NCBI GenBank assembly: GCA_963677325.2
Contig: CAXXGM010000014.1
Coordinates: forward strand, 186,001 to 250,000
Length of the DNA: 64,000 nt
DNA from: G963677325 sp963677325
GTDB taxonomy: Bacteria; Bacteroidota; Bacteroidia; Bacteroidales; Prolixibacteraceae
Reading direction: 5' to 3'
Shown: positions 20,062 through 28,425 of the stretch, in pieces
Numbering within the stretch: the stretch's first letter is position 1
Layout: each line of letters starts with the position of its first letter
The notes under the pieces: model-generated
Told to the model about the DNA's origin: nothing
Database searches by the model: none
The model's input: only the letters and a program-made list of their open reading frames with translations
Made by a program: the position numbers and the translations under genes

Positions 20062-21180
20062 TTAAAATACAACAGGATCACCTTCTTTGACATTCTGGTA
20101 ACCGGCAGAAATGACCTTATCTCCTTCTGTAATTCCACCAAGTATCTCAGCCACACCATTGTAATCCATACCTGTTTTAATCATCCTGCGGCTTGCTATC
20201 CACTGATTGTTGTTCTGATTTGCGACATAAACAAATTTACCTTCCTGGTTACTCTGGATATAATTGACAGGAAGACAGAAGGCCTTATCATTTGAATAGT
20301 CCTTGATTTTGACATAGGCTACCATATTGGCACGCAGTTCTACATCCCGGTCTGAAAGCCTGCATTCTACCTTAAAGGTACGATTGGTCGGATCAATAAA
20401 ACGGCCGGTAAAGGTCAGCTTTGTTTCAATCTCTTTTCCGAGATCGGGAAAACGTACCAGTGCGTCATTCCCGTTTTTAATACGGGAAGCAAAATTTTCT
20501 GATACATCCGCGGTGATTTTTGCTATTCTCATGTTAATAACACGAATCGATGAGGTTGGCACACCCGGTGAAGCCATTTGTCCTACTTTTAATGGAACAC
20601 TTTCGACAGTTCCGTCAATAGGGGAAGTAATCCGGGACAGATCAATCTGACCCTGAAGCGTCTTAGCTCTTTTTTCGAGCGATTCCTTGTTGGTCCTTGC
20701 CTGAAGGAACTGTATTTCGCTGCCGATTTTTTTATCCCAGAGCGCTTTTTGCTTTTCATATAAATTGTTGGCAAGCTCCATCTGGGTTTTTACTTCGTCC
20801 AAAGATTGTTTCAACACCTGGGCATCAAGTTCAGCTAAGACCTGCCCTTTTCTGACTCTTGAACCTTCAGTGACGAAAACATTGGTGACAATTCCCGGAG
20901 TTTGAGGGCTTACTGCAACATTTTGGTCTGCGTCTACTACTCCCTGGACTTCTACATAATGATTGAAGGTACACCCTCTCATGGTATCCACTTTTATGGT
21001 GACAGCCTTTTCAGCTTTAGCGGTTCCAGGAGGATCGATTTCCTCCTGCAGTTTAGCAATTTGGGCATCCAGTTTCTCACGCGATGACTTTAGTTCATTT
21101 AATTCCGTTTTTTTATCATGCGAAGCGCTGCATGAGAAAAGGAAAGCAAGAAATGCCAGGTAGATAATATTGTTCTTCAT
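20062..21180 (-). CDS. RND efflux periplasmic adaptor (MFP/HlyD family), lipoprotein
   Basis: A 372-residue membrane fusion protein. The signal peptide ends in a lipobox (FLFSCSAS, Cys near 17). A short coiled stretch, barrel-sandwich halves with VQGVVDADQNVAVSPQTPGIV and VRKGQVLAELD, an alpha hairpin near residues 110-160, and ITSPIDGTVESVPLKVGQMASPG complete the fold. It bridges the inner-membrane pump and the TolC channel. It lies 6 bp from the tolC-like gene. The stop codon TAA is directly followed by TTACGAATTACG repeats. Confidence 0.93.
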   Translation of the reverse strand: MKNNIIYLAFLAFLFSCSASHDKKTELNELKSSREKLDAQIAKLQEEIDPPGTAKAEKAVTIKVDTMRGCTFNHYVEVQGVVDADQNVAVSPQTPGIVTNVFVTEGSRVRKGQVLAELDAQVLKQSLDEVKTQMELANNLYEKQKALWDKKIGSEIQFLQARTNKESLEKRAKTLQGQIDLSRITSPIDGTVESVPLKVGQMASPGVPTSSIRVINMRIAKITADVSENFASRIKNGNDALVRFPDLGKEIETKLTFTGRFIDPTNRTFKVECRLSDRDVELRANMVAYVKIKDYSNDKAFCLPVNYIQSNQEGKFVYVANQNNNQWIASRRMIKTGMDYNGVAEILGGITEGDKVISAGYQNVKEGDPVVF

Positions 21181-21186
21181 CGTAAT

Positions 21187-22542
21187 TTATTTTTTAATAT
21201 CCTGATTTATATTGTATAATTTTTCAAGTTTTGTTTTTGCTCCCTCCAAATCGTAGATGCTTTGATAGTAATTGGTCAAATTTGAAAGGTATTGGTTCTG
21301 GCTGGTTAACAGATCCATGCTTGAGGATATACCCTGTCTGTATTTTTCCAGCGTACGGTTATATATCTCATCGGAGAGCTCCTTGCTTTTTTTCTGAACC
21401 AGGTATCTCTCAAGTTTCAGTCTCAAATCATTTCTCAACTGGGACGCCTGCATTAAAGTACTGTTAGCAACATAAAGCTTGGTGTTGGTAGCCTTTTCGA
21501 GAGAAAGCTTTTTCTGGAAAACGGCAGCAGAACGCTGACCGCTGCTGAAAATAGGGAGATTAAGATTAACACCAAAAACGTCTTTGGGTGAAAAATCAAA
21601 GATAGGACGGTTCCATTTTTCCTGATGATTATAAAAACCTGCTATCACCGGGAGAGAATTGGTCCGTTCTCTTTTATAGTCGAGATTTGCCAGCTGCTCG
21701 GAGGTGCTTAAAATTTTATAATCAATATTCTTATCAAGATAAAAAGGCAGGTTGATCAATACTGTGGCATTTGATGTAAGTACCTCATTGGAGCTGATTG
21801 TATCAGCAAGTACCACATTGATCTTTTCATCGATTCCAAGCTGTATTTTCAGAAGGCGGTAAGCCACATCGAGATTGCTATCAATCTGATTCAATGCATT
21901 CCGAATAGTATTCCCTGTTAATTCCAACTGATCAACATCGGTCTTTTCAACAAACCCCTGTTTATTCATCTCCGTTATTTCGTAAAGTGTCTTCTCTACG
22001 TTCTGAAGATTTTGAATCAAGATTTTACGGCTTTCTTCGGCAACCTGAATCATTACATAATTATTGACCACCGATTCATTGATATCAAGAATTGATTTTT
22101 CGAGGTTTTCTTTTGATAAATTGTGATAAGCCTTAGAGGCCTGCAAACCCACAAGATAAGCTCCATTGAAAATTAACTGAGAAACGGTAAAATCAAAAGT
22201 AACGCTGTTTTTTACTCCTAAGGCAATTGTAGCATTAGGATCTGCCGGAGTGTTACTTCCGTCTCCACCAAAAACAGAAGCAGGAAGGGAAGGAACTTTA
22301 GGAATATAGGAATAAGCCGCCTTACCATCAAAATGAGGCAAGCCGATGGCCGTTGTTTCCCATATCTTTTTCTCTGCAATTTTGACATCGATCTCCGAAT
22401 TCCGGATATTTGTATTTCGGTCCAGCGCCAATTGGCGGGCCTCCTTCAAAGAAAGTCTCAGAGTATCCTGCGCATTAACAGCATTTATTCCGAATGAGAA
22501 CAACATGACAATCAGAATAAGCTGACGATTAATCATAAACAT
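21187..22542 (-). CDS. TolC family outer membrane efflux protein
   Basis: A 451-residue protein with a signal peptide (cleavage after VNAQ) and two OEP repeats: the first with LSLKEARQLALDRNTNIRN and the second with YKILSTSEQLANLDYKRERT, long helical hairpins, and SSGQRSAAVFQKK near the equatorial region. It forms the outer-membrane exit duct. It is the second gene of the operon, 11 bp after tetR. Confidence 0.93.
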   Translation of the reverse strand: MFMINRQLILIVMLFSFGINAVNAQDTLRLSLKEARQLALDRNTNIRNSEIDVKIAEKKIWETTAIGLPHFDGKAAYSYIPKVPSLPASVFGGDGSNTPADPNATIALGVKNSVTFDFTVSQLIFNGAYLVGLQASKAYHNLSKENLEKSILDINESVVNNYVMIQVAEESRKILIQNLQNVEKTLYEITEMNKQGFVEKTDVDQLELTGNTIRNALNQIDSNLDVAYRLLKIQLGIDEKINVVLADTISSNEVLTSNATVLINLPFYLDKNIDYKILSTSEQLANLDYKRERTNSLPVIAGFYNHQEKWNRPIFDFSPKDVFGVNLNLPIFSSGQRSAAVFQKKLSLEKATNTKLYVANSTLMQASQLRNDLRLKLERYLVQKKSKELSDEIYNRTLEKYRQGISSSMDLLTSQNQYLSNLTNYYQSIYDLEGAKTKLEKLYNINQDIKK

Positions 22543-22553
22543 ACTTTTTTCTT

Positions 22554-23204
22554 TTATAAGTTCTTATAATCTTTTTTTGAATCTGTAACTTCTTTTTTTC
22601 TCATTTCAAAATATGCAAGCCCCTCAGGAGTTGAAATTGCACGGATGTGATGCTCAAACAAAACTTCAAAAATCTGCTCAACAGAAACATTGTTGACCTT
22701 TGCAAAAGCAAAATTATGCATCTCAACCAGTGAATTCACATACAGCGTCACAGCCAGATCAATATTTACATCTGATCTGTACAGTCCTTCCGAAATTCCC
22801 TGTTCAAGATTCGTACGCATTTTTTTTTGCAGAAAAGAACAGATCGCTGACATATGTTTGTCAAAAAGAGACTCGTAATATTTCTTCAGTTCGAAAACAA
22901 GCATTGGGTTAAAATGCTTCATTCTTTTATGAACATGGATACTGACTTCGAACAATTTTTCAATTGCATTCAGAGGTTCTTGATTTAAGTTATCGAAGAA
23001 CAATTTTCCTTTATTATTCTCGTTCTCCAATATCTTTGCAACAAGTGCCTCCTTGTTGTCAACGAAGCGATAGAGGGTTTTCTTGGATATGCCCAATTTA
23101 CGGCTGATATCATCCATGTTAAGGTTCTTGATCCCATATTCAAGGAACATTTCCGTTATGCGTTCCAACATAGGAAAGAACTTCTTCTCAAGGGTTTCAT
23201 CCAT
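22554..23204 (-). CDS. TetR/AcrR family transcriptional regulator
   Basis: A 216-residue regulator with an N-terminal TetR helix-turn-helix: MFLEYGIKNLNMDDISRKLG then ISKKTLYRFVDNKEALV, at residues about 20-60. The C-terminal ligand domain is variable. As the promoter-proximal gene of the efflux operon it probably represses its own operon and responds to a pump substrate. Confidence 0.92.
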   Translation of the reverse strand: MDETLEKKFFPMLERITEMFLEYGIKNLNMDDISRKLGISKKTLYRFVDNKEALVAKILENENNKGKLFFDNLNQEPLNAIEKLFEVSIHVHKRMKHFNPMLVFELKKYYESLFDKHMSAICSFLQKKMRTNLEQGISEGLYRSDVNIDLAVTLYVNSLVEMHNFAFAKVNNVSVEQIFEVLFEHHIRAISTPEGLAYFEMRKKEVTDSKKDYKNL

Positions 23205-23370
23205 TTAAATAATTTTTGAGCTGCAAAACTAGGAAACAATTTACACTAAAAACATTTCCAAATGTTAAATGTTTCTAAAGTTTGAATTAACTTATTGGGA
23301 AATTGAACTTCGGGATCGTAGTAAACTCCTGAATTATATATGCAGGAAAGATGCTTGTATGCAAAAACAA

Positions 23371-23402
23371 AAAAAGGACATCTTATATAAGATGTCCTTT
23401 TT
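23371..23402. terminator. Terminator between leuB and the tetR promoter region
   Basis: Perfect 16-bp-arm palindrome AAAAAGGACATCTTAT / ATAAGATGTCCTTTTT, 17 bp past the leuB stop codon. It ends the ilv-leu operon on the minus strand and could work in both directions. Confidence 0.88.
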
Positions 23403-23419
23403 TAATAAGAGCAAAATAA

Positions 23420-24490
23420 TTATTCCTTGATATAATTAACGATCCAGTCTCCTACTTCAGAAGTGCTTAGCGCAGAAGATTTATCTTCTGTCAGATCTTC
23501 AGTAACGGCACGATTTTCAAGAGATGCAGCAACAGCGTTGCGGATCAAAGCCCCTTCCTCCATTAATCCGAAAGAATATTCAAACATCATAGCAGCGGAG
23601 AGAATCGTTGCACATGGATTTGCAATATTTTTCCCTGCGGCCTGAGGATACGATCCATGAATGGGTTCGAAAACTGAAGTATGAATTCCAATGGAAGCAG
23701 AGGGTAATAAGCCCATAGAACCTGCAATTACACTGGCTTCATCTGTAAGTATATCGCCAAACATATTTTCTGTAACCATTACATCAAAACGCTTTGGCCA
23801 TTGAATAATCTGCATGGCAGCATTATCAACAAACATATACTCAACTTCCACTTCAGGGAATTTAGGTTCCATCTCTTTGGAAACCTGCCTCCACAATCTG
23901 GATGTAGCCAAAACATTGGCTTTATCAACAACGGTAAGTTTCTTTTTGCGCTTCATGGCAAATTCAAAACCAAGTTCGAGAATCCGTTCAATCTCCATCC
24001 GAGTATAAGTACAGGAATCATAAGCCGTGTTGCCATCTTCGGAGCGTCCCTGTGGTTTACCGAAATAAATACCTCCGGTTAATTCTCTCAGAACTACAAA
24101 ATCTACTCCTTCGATACGTTCTGTTCTTAAAGGTGATTTATCTATAAGGGTTTGAAAAATCATCACGGGACGGATATTCGCATATAAGCCAAGTTTCCTG
24201 CGCATGGCAAGCAAACCTTGCTCAGGTCTTATCTTTGCTGTAGGATCATTATCAAAACGAGGGTGGCCAATAGCCCCAAAGAGAACAGCATCAGAATCCA
24301 TGCACAATTGGTGAGTTTCTTCAGGATAAGGATCACCAACCTGATCGATAGCTGTCGCTCCGACAATTCCAGTTTTGGTAATTAATTCATGGCCAAATTT
24401 TTGGCAGACGACTTTTGTTACCCGAAGGGCTTGTTCGATAATTTCAGGCCCGATACCGTCTCCGGGCAAAATAGCCAAGTTAAGCTTCAT
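23420..24490 (-). CDS. leuB: 3-isopropylmalate dehydrogenase
   Basis: NAD-dependent decarboxylating dehydrogenase of leucine synthesis, also able to act on 3-methylmalate in the citramalate route. It starts MKLNLAILPGDGIGPEII. Substrate loop: LAMRRKLGLYANIRPV. Active-site segments are ELTGGIYFGKP and the Tyr/Lys/Asp region (DKANVLATSRLW, MFGDILTDEASVIAGS). NAD-binding: EPIHGSYPQAAGKNIANP. 356 residues, normal. It is the last gene of the operon, separated from the citramalate synthase gene by a GTGATGA heptamer palindrome. Confidence 0.96.
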   Translation of the reverse strand: MKLNLAILPGDGIGPEIIEQALRVTKVVCQKFGHELITKTGIVGATAIDQVGDPYPEETHQLCMDSDAVLFGAIGHPRFDNDPTAKIRPEQGLLAMRRKLGLYANIRPVMIFQTLIDKSPLRTERIEGVDFVVLRELTGGIYFGKPQGRSEDGNTAYDSCTYTRMEIERILELGFEFAMKRKKKLTVVDKANVLATSRLWRQVSKEMEPKFPEVEVEYMFVDNAAMQIIQWPKRFDVMVTENMFGDILTDEASVIAGSMGLLPSASIGIHTSVFEPIHGSYPQAAGKNIANPCATILSAAMMFEYSFGLMEEGALIRNAVAASLENRAVTEDLTEDKSSALSTSEVGDWIVNYIKE

Positions 24491-24626
24491 GTTTTAAAGA
24501 TATGAGTTATTAGTGATGAGTGATGAGTGATGAGATATAGTTATGAGAGAGGAGTTATGACTGAAAAAACTTATTTATCACTTATCTCTCGTCACACGTA
24601 CTCATCACTCATAACTCATCACTCAT
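24491..24626 (-). repeat. GTGATGA heptamer inverted repeat between cimA and leuB
   Basis: GTGATGAGTGATGAGTGATG at 24510-24533 faces CTCATCACTCATAACTCATC near 24600-24622, enough for a long mRNA hairpin. The array contributes the stop codon (GAG TGA TGA) of the upstream gene. Confidence 0.8.
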
Positions 24627-26169
24627 TTACAATTTTATCGTTTTCAATGATATTGAGCATTTTAACTGTTGCTTTAATTGCGGCAGCAGTCTGGTCAGAA
24701 TCAAGGCCTCTGGTCTTAAATTCCCTGCCAATTTTCCAGGTGATAAGCGTTTCAACAAAGGCGTCCGTTTTACCTCCCGGGGGTATGGTAACCACGTAAT
24801 CGATCAAAGCAGGGAAAGGCTTATTCTGCTTTTCATAAATTCTGCGTAAGGCATTCATAAACGCATCATACTGACCATGCCCTGAAGCTGATTCTTCATA
24901 AAGTTCGCCGTCAATCTCAATGCATACTGTTGCCATAGGTCTTAATCCGAGTGCATGAGAAATGGCATAATTCCTGATTTTAATATGTTGAGACACTGAT
25001 TCACTTTTCAATACATCTGAAAGGATGTAGGGCAAATCATCTGAGGTAACAAATTCTTTTTTATCGGCAAGCTCAATAACTTTATCGGTCACCATCTTTA
25101 AATCAGAAGGATCAAGCCGGATGCCTATATCCTCGAGGTTTTTTGCAATATTGGCTTTCCCTGAGGTTTTACCAAGAGCATATACACGTGTACGGCCAAA
25201 TCTTTCAGGAAGTAGATCATTAAAATAAAGTTGATCTTTATTGTCCCCATCTGCATGTATTCCACTGCATTGGGTAAATACATTCTCACCGATTATTGGC
25301 TTATTCCCGGGGACCCTTACTCCTGAAAAGGTCTCCACAAGACGGCTGGCCATGTTCAGTTTTTCTTCGCGTATGGAATTAGAACATTTCAGCTGATCAT
25401 TCAGTAGGGCAACAATACTGGATAAAGGAGCATTACCGGCTCTCTCACCGAGTCCGTTTATGGTGGTGTGAATGGTGTTTATTCCCGCACGAATAGCGGC
25501 ATCCACATTGGCAACTGCAAGATCATAGTCATTATGGGCATGAAAATCAAAACGCATGCCCTTATGCTTATTGACCATTATTGAGCAGAAATTAAAGGTC
25601 TCTGTTGGATTAAGAATTCCCAAAGTATCGGGCAACATGATACGCCCAATATTCTCTGCTCTTAATCCTTCAATCATAAAATTCACATAGTCCGGAGAAT
25701 TGCGCATCCCATTCGACCAGTCTTCCAAATAAACGTTTACACGAATTCCCATCTTTCCGGCCAGCTTAACTGATTCCCGGATATCATTCAAATGAGACTC
25801 AGGGGATTTTTTCAATTGCTGTGTCACATGGCGAAGCGATCCCTTTGCAAGGAGATTCATGACTTTACCGCCCGCTTTGGCAATCCATTCCAGTGAAATT
25901 CTCCCATCAACAAAACCAAGAATTTCAACCTTATCGGAATAGCCATGCTGAGAAGCCCAGTCAAGAATTTTCCTGGCTCCTTTAAACTCACCTTCAGAAA
26001 CTCTGGCGGAGGCCACTTCAATATAATCGACCTTCAGATCCTCCAGGAGAATCTTTGCGATATTCAGCTTCTCTGCTTCAGAAAATGAAACGCCGGAAGT
26101 TTGTTCACCATCTCTCAGGGTGGTGTCCAAAATGTAAACTTTATTATTTGTATTCCCTATCACATTCAA
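24619..26169 (-). CDS. cimA: (R)-citramalate synthase, Leptospira-type
   Basis: A 516-residue HMGL/IPMS-family enzyme that condenses pyruvate with acetyl-CoA to citramalate, the first step of a threonine-independent isoleucine route. Catalytic Arg-Asp lie in LDTTLRDGEQTSGVSFS. Metal ligands are the FHAHNDYDLAVAN His pair. The segments VEVASARVS-like (YIEVASARVSEGE), NLLAKGSLRH and VNVYLEDWSNGMRNSPDYV closely match what I remember of Leptospira interrogans citramalate synthase, including the Leu and Tyr that form its pyruvate pocket, and differ from true LeuA. A C-terminal LeuA-type regulatory domain (GHGQYDAFMNALRRI) suggests feedback control by isoleucine. It sits between leuD and leuB; a genuine leuA is also in the operon. 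Specificity is inferred. Confidence 0.82.
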   Translation of the reverse strand: MNVIGNTNNKVYILDTTLRDGEQTSGVSFSEAEKLNIAKILLEDLKVDYIEVASARVSEGEFKGARKILDWASQHGYSDKVEILGFVDGRISLEWIAKAGGKVMNLLAKGSLRHVTQQLKKSPESHLNDIRESVKLAGKMGIRVNVYLEDWSNGMRNSPDYVNFMIEGLRAENIGRIMLPDTLGILNPTETFNFCSIMVNKHKGMRFDFHAHNDYDLAVANVDAAIRAGINTIHTTINGLGERAGNAPLSSIVALLNDQLKCSNSIREEKLNMASRLVETFSGVRVPGNKPIIGENVFTQCSGIHADGDNKDQLYFNDLLPERFGRTRVYALGKTSGKANIAKNLEDIGIRLDPSDLKMVTDKVIELADKKEFVTSDDLPYILSDVLKSESVSQHIKIRNYAISHALGLRPMATVCIEIDGELYEESASGHGQYDAFMNALRRIYEKQNKPFPALIDYVVTIPPGGKTDAFVETLITWKIGREFKTRGLDSDQTAAAIKATVKMLNIIENDKIVNE

Positions 26170-26174
26170 AATTT

Positions 26175-26768
26175 TCAGTTTCTTGATTTTTCAAAAGTGG
26201 CAATTTCTTCCTTTAAACTTAATAAAAAATCGATATCGTCCAGACCTCTCAAAAGACACTGTTTCTTGTAAGGATTTATATCAAAATTAGCCGATGTCCC
26301 TGCTTTTATATTCCGTATGGTCTGATTTTCAAGATCGATTTCCAATTGAGCATCCGGATCTTTATCTACAGTACTGAAGATCTGTTCCAGAAACTCTTCT
26401 GAGACCTGTACTGGCAACAAACCGCAATTTAAAACGTTGCTCTTGAAAATATCAGCAAAAAAACTGGAAACAACAACCCTGAATCCTGCGTCGTAAATAG
26501 CCCATGCGGCATGCTCACGACTTGATCCGCTTCCAAAATTCTTTCCGGCTACCAGTATTTTACCGGAGTAAAGCGAATTATTCAATACAAAATCAGAATT
26601 AGGGGTCCCATCTTTTTTGTAACGCCAATCTCTGAAAAGATTGTCGCCAAAACCTTTTCTCTCAACAGCCTTAAGAAATCGGGCCGGTATAATCTGATCG
26701 GTATCCACATTCTCAATCGGGAGAGGGACAACTGAACTTACCAGTTTATGAAATTTTTCTATTGACAT
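26175..26768 (-). CDS. leuD: 3-isopropylmalate dehydratase small subunit
   Basis: A 197-residue swivelling-domain subunit of isopropylmalate isomerase. Diagnostic segments are VDTDQIIPARFLK, NFGSGSSREHAAWAI and SSFFADIFKSNVLNCGLLPV. It acts with LeuC in the cytosol and may also isomerise citramalate. It is 5 bp upstream of cimA. Confidence 0.96.
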   Translation of the reverse strand: MSIEKFHKLVSSVVPLPIENVDTDQIIPARFLKAVERKGFGDNLFRDWRYKKDGTPNSDFVLNNSLYSGKILVAGKNFGSGSSREHAAWAIYDAGFRVVVSSFFADIFKSNVLNCGLLPVQVSEEFLEQIFSTVDKDPDAQLEIDLENQTIRNIKAGTSANFDINPYKKQCLLRGLDDIDFLLSLKEEIATFEKSRN

Positions 26769-26912
26769 ATAGAATTAAGAATTAAATGGTTAATAAAGGC
26801 TTCTTTTAAAAACCTTATTCGCATTATTTTCAACCTTAGTAGAGCCATTAAGAACAACAAAACCAACCTTATTACCTTATTTAATAATTACGAATTACGA
26901 AATTACGAATTA
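26769..26912 (-). repeat. leuC-leuD spacer: AATTCGT heptamers and part of the palindromic element
   Basis: Next to leuC the spacer is TAATTTCGTAATTCGTAATT on the minus strand, and the array supplies the leuC stop codon (AAT TCG TAA). At 26805-26880 AACCTTATT, CCTTAGTAGAG and ACCTTATTACCTTATT resemble parts of the dispersed palindrome of 10.7 and 36.1 kb, so this may be a decayed third copy. Confidence 0.6.
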
Positions 26913-28306
26913 AGCTCTCTTGGATCTGAAACGACTCCGGTAATAGCCGCTGCTGCAGCCATGATCGGGCTTGCCAGCATTGTGCGTGCTCCGGGTCCCT
27001 GTCTTCCCTCAAAATTTCGATTTGAAGTAGAGACTGCTACTTTCCCTTCCGGAACTTTATCTTCATTCATAGCAAGGCATGCAGAACAACCCGGTTGGCG
27101 AAGTTCAAAACCAGAAGCTTTAAGTATTTCCTCCAACCCCTCTTCTCTTATCTGCTGTTCTACTTTTTTGGAACCCGGTACCAGCCACACAGTAATATTT
27201 GGTGCTTTGTTTTTGCCTCTTACAAAATTTGCAAAGAGTCTGAAATCCTCAATACGGCCATTGGTACAGCTTCCGAGAAAAACATAGTCGACCTTTTTAC
27301 CTTTAATCTTCTCGCCAGGTTTAAAACCCATGTATTGTAAAGATTTATCAAAAGAAATCCTGTCTGATCCGCTCAAGGTTTGTCCTGTTGGAATTGATCC
27401 GTTAACTCCGATACCCATGCCCGGATTTGTTCCGTAAGTAATCATCGGTTCAATATCGGCAGCATCAAAGGTGTATTCTTTATCAAAAACAGCGCCGTCT
27501 TCGCTTTTCAGTTGTTTCCAAAGCTCCAGTTTTTTGTTCCATTCTTCTCCTTTAGGCGCAAATTCCCTTCCTTGCACATACTTGAATGTAATTTCATCAG
27601 GGGCAATCATACCACCTCTGGCACCACATTCAATGCTCATGTTGCAAAGGGTCATACGGCCTTCCATGCTGAGATTGCGGATTGCAGATCCTGCAAACTC
27701 GATGAAATGTCCTGTACCTCCGGAGGCCGATATTTTCGAAATTACATACAAGGCAATATCCTTAGCGGTAACTTGATCATTAAGCCGGCCTTCTACATTG
27801 ATTCTCATCTTCTTTGGCTTAGGCTGCAATATACACTGACTTGCAAAAACCATTTCCACTTCACTTGTGCCTATTCCAAAGGCAATACTCCCGAAAGCGC
27901 CATGAGTTGAGGTATGACTGTCGCCACAAACAATGGTCATGCCGGGCTGGGTAATACCTAATTCAGGACCTATAATATGAACGATTCCGTGAAAAGGATG
28001 ATCCAATCCATATAGCTGGATTTCGTTTTTAACACAATTTACCTTCAAAGTTTCAACCTGATTCCGGGAAAGTGCTTCCTTTATGGGAAGATGCTGCTCC
28101 ATGGTCGGAACATTATGGTCCGGAGTAGCAGTGGTATTCTGGGGCCTGAACACTTTCAGACCTCTTTTTTCCAATCCAAGGAAAGCAACCGGACTGGTTA
28201 CTTCATGAATAAAATGTCTGTCTATATATAAAACCTGAGGACCTCCATCAATCTGTCTGATAACGTGAGCATCCCATATCTTGTCAAATAATGTTTTTGC
28301 TTCCAC
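26903..28306 (-). CDS. leuC: 3-isopropylmalate dehydratase large subunit
   Basis: A 467-residue aconitase-family [4Fe-4S] enzyme subunit. Visible are TLFDKIWDAHVI, GDSHTSTHGAFGSIAFGIGTSEVE, the first cluster Cys in VFLGSCTNGRIEDFR, and the Cys pair in PGCSACLAMNED. NRNFEGRQGPGARTMLASP closes the domain. The ORF ends ELNS with TAA inside a repeat. It works with LeuD. Confidence 0.97.
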   Translation of the reverse strand: MEAKTLFDKIWDAHVIRQIDGGPQVLYIDRHFIHEVTSPVAFLGLEKRGLKVFRPQNTTATPDHNVPTMEQHLPIKEALSRNQVETLKVNCVKNEIQLYGLDHPFHGIVHIIGPELGITQPGMTIVCGDSHTSTHGAFGSIAFGIGTSEVEMVFASQCILQPKPKKMRINVEGRLNDQVTAKDIALYVISKISASGGTGHFIEFAGSAIRNLSMEGRMTLCNMSIECGARGGMIAPDEITFKYVQGREFAPKGEEWNKKLELWKQLKSEDGAVFDKEYTFDAADIEPMITYGTNPGMGIGVNGSIPTGQTLSGSDRISFDKSLQYMGFKPGEKIKGKKVDYVFLGSCTNGRIEDFRLFANFVRGKNKAPNITVWLVPGSKKVEQQIREEGLEEILKASGFELRQPGCSACLAMNEDKVPEGKVAVSTSNRNFEGRQGPGARTMLASPIMAAAAAITGVVSDPRELNS

Positions 28307-28425
28307 AATAGCAAATTAAAAATTACGAAATTACGAATTACGAATTATGAATGAACGATTATAGATCTCAGATGAAAATCTGATTAATCCCTTAATCTGA
28401 TTAATCGCGGTTCTGACATTTGAGA
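28307..28425 (-). repeat. leuA-leuC spacer: TCAGAACC..GATTAA unit and AATTCGT heptamers
   Basis: On the minus strand, 14 nt after the leuA stop codon comes TCAGAACCGCGATTAATCAG and AAGGGATTAATC, then ATAATTCGTAATTCGTAATT-like heptamers ending about 10 bp before leuC. Both families recur elsewhere in this window. Confidence 0.7.
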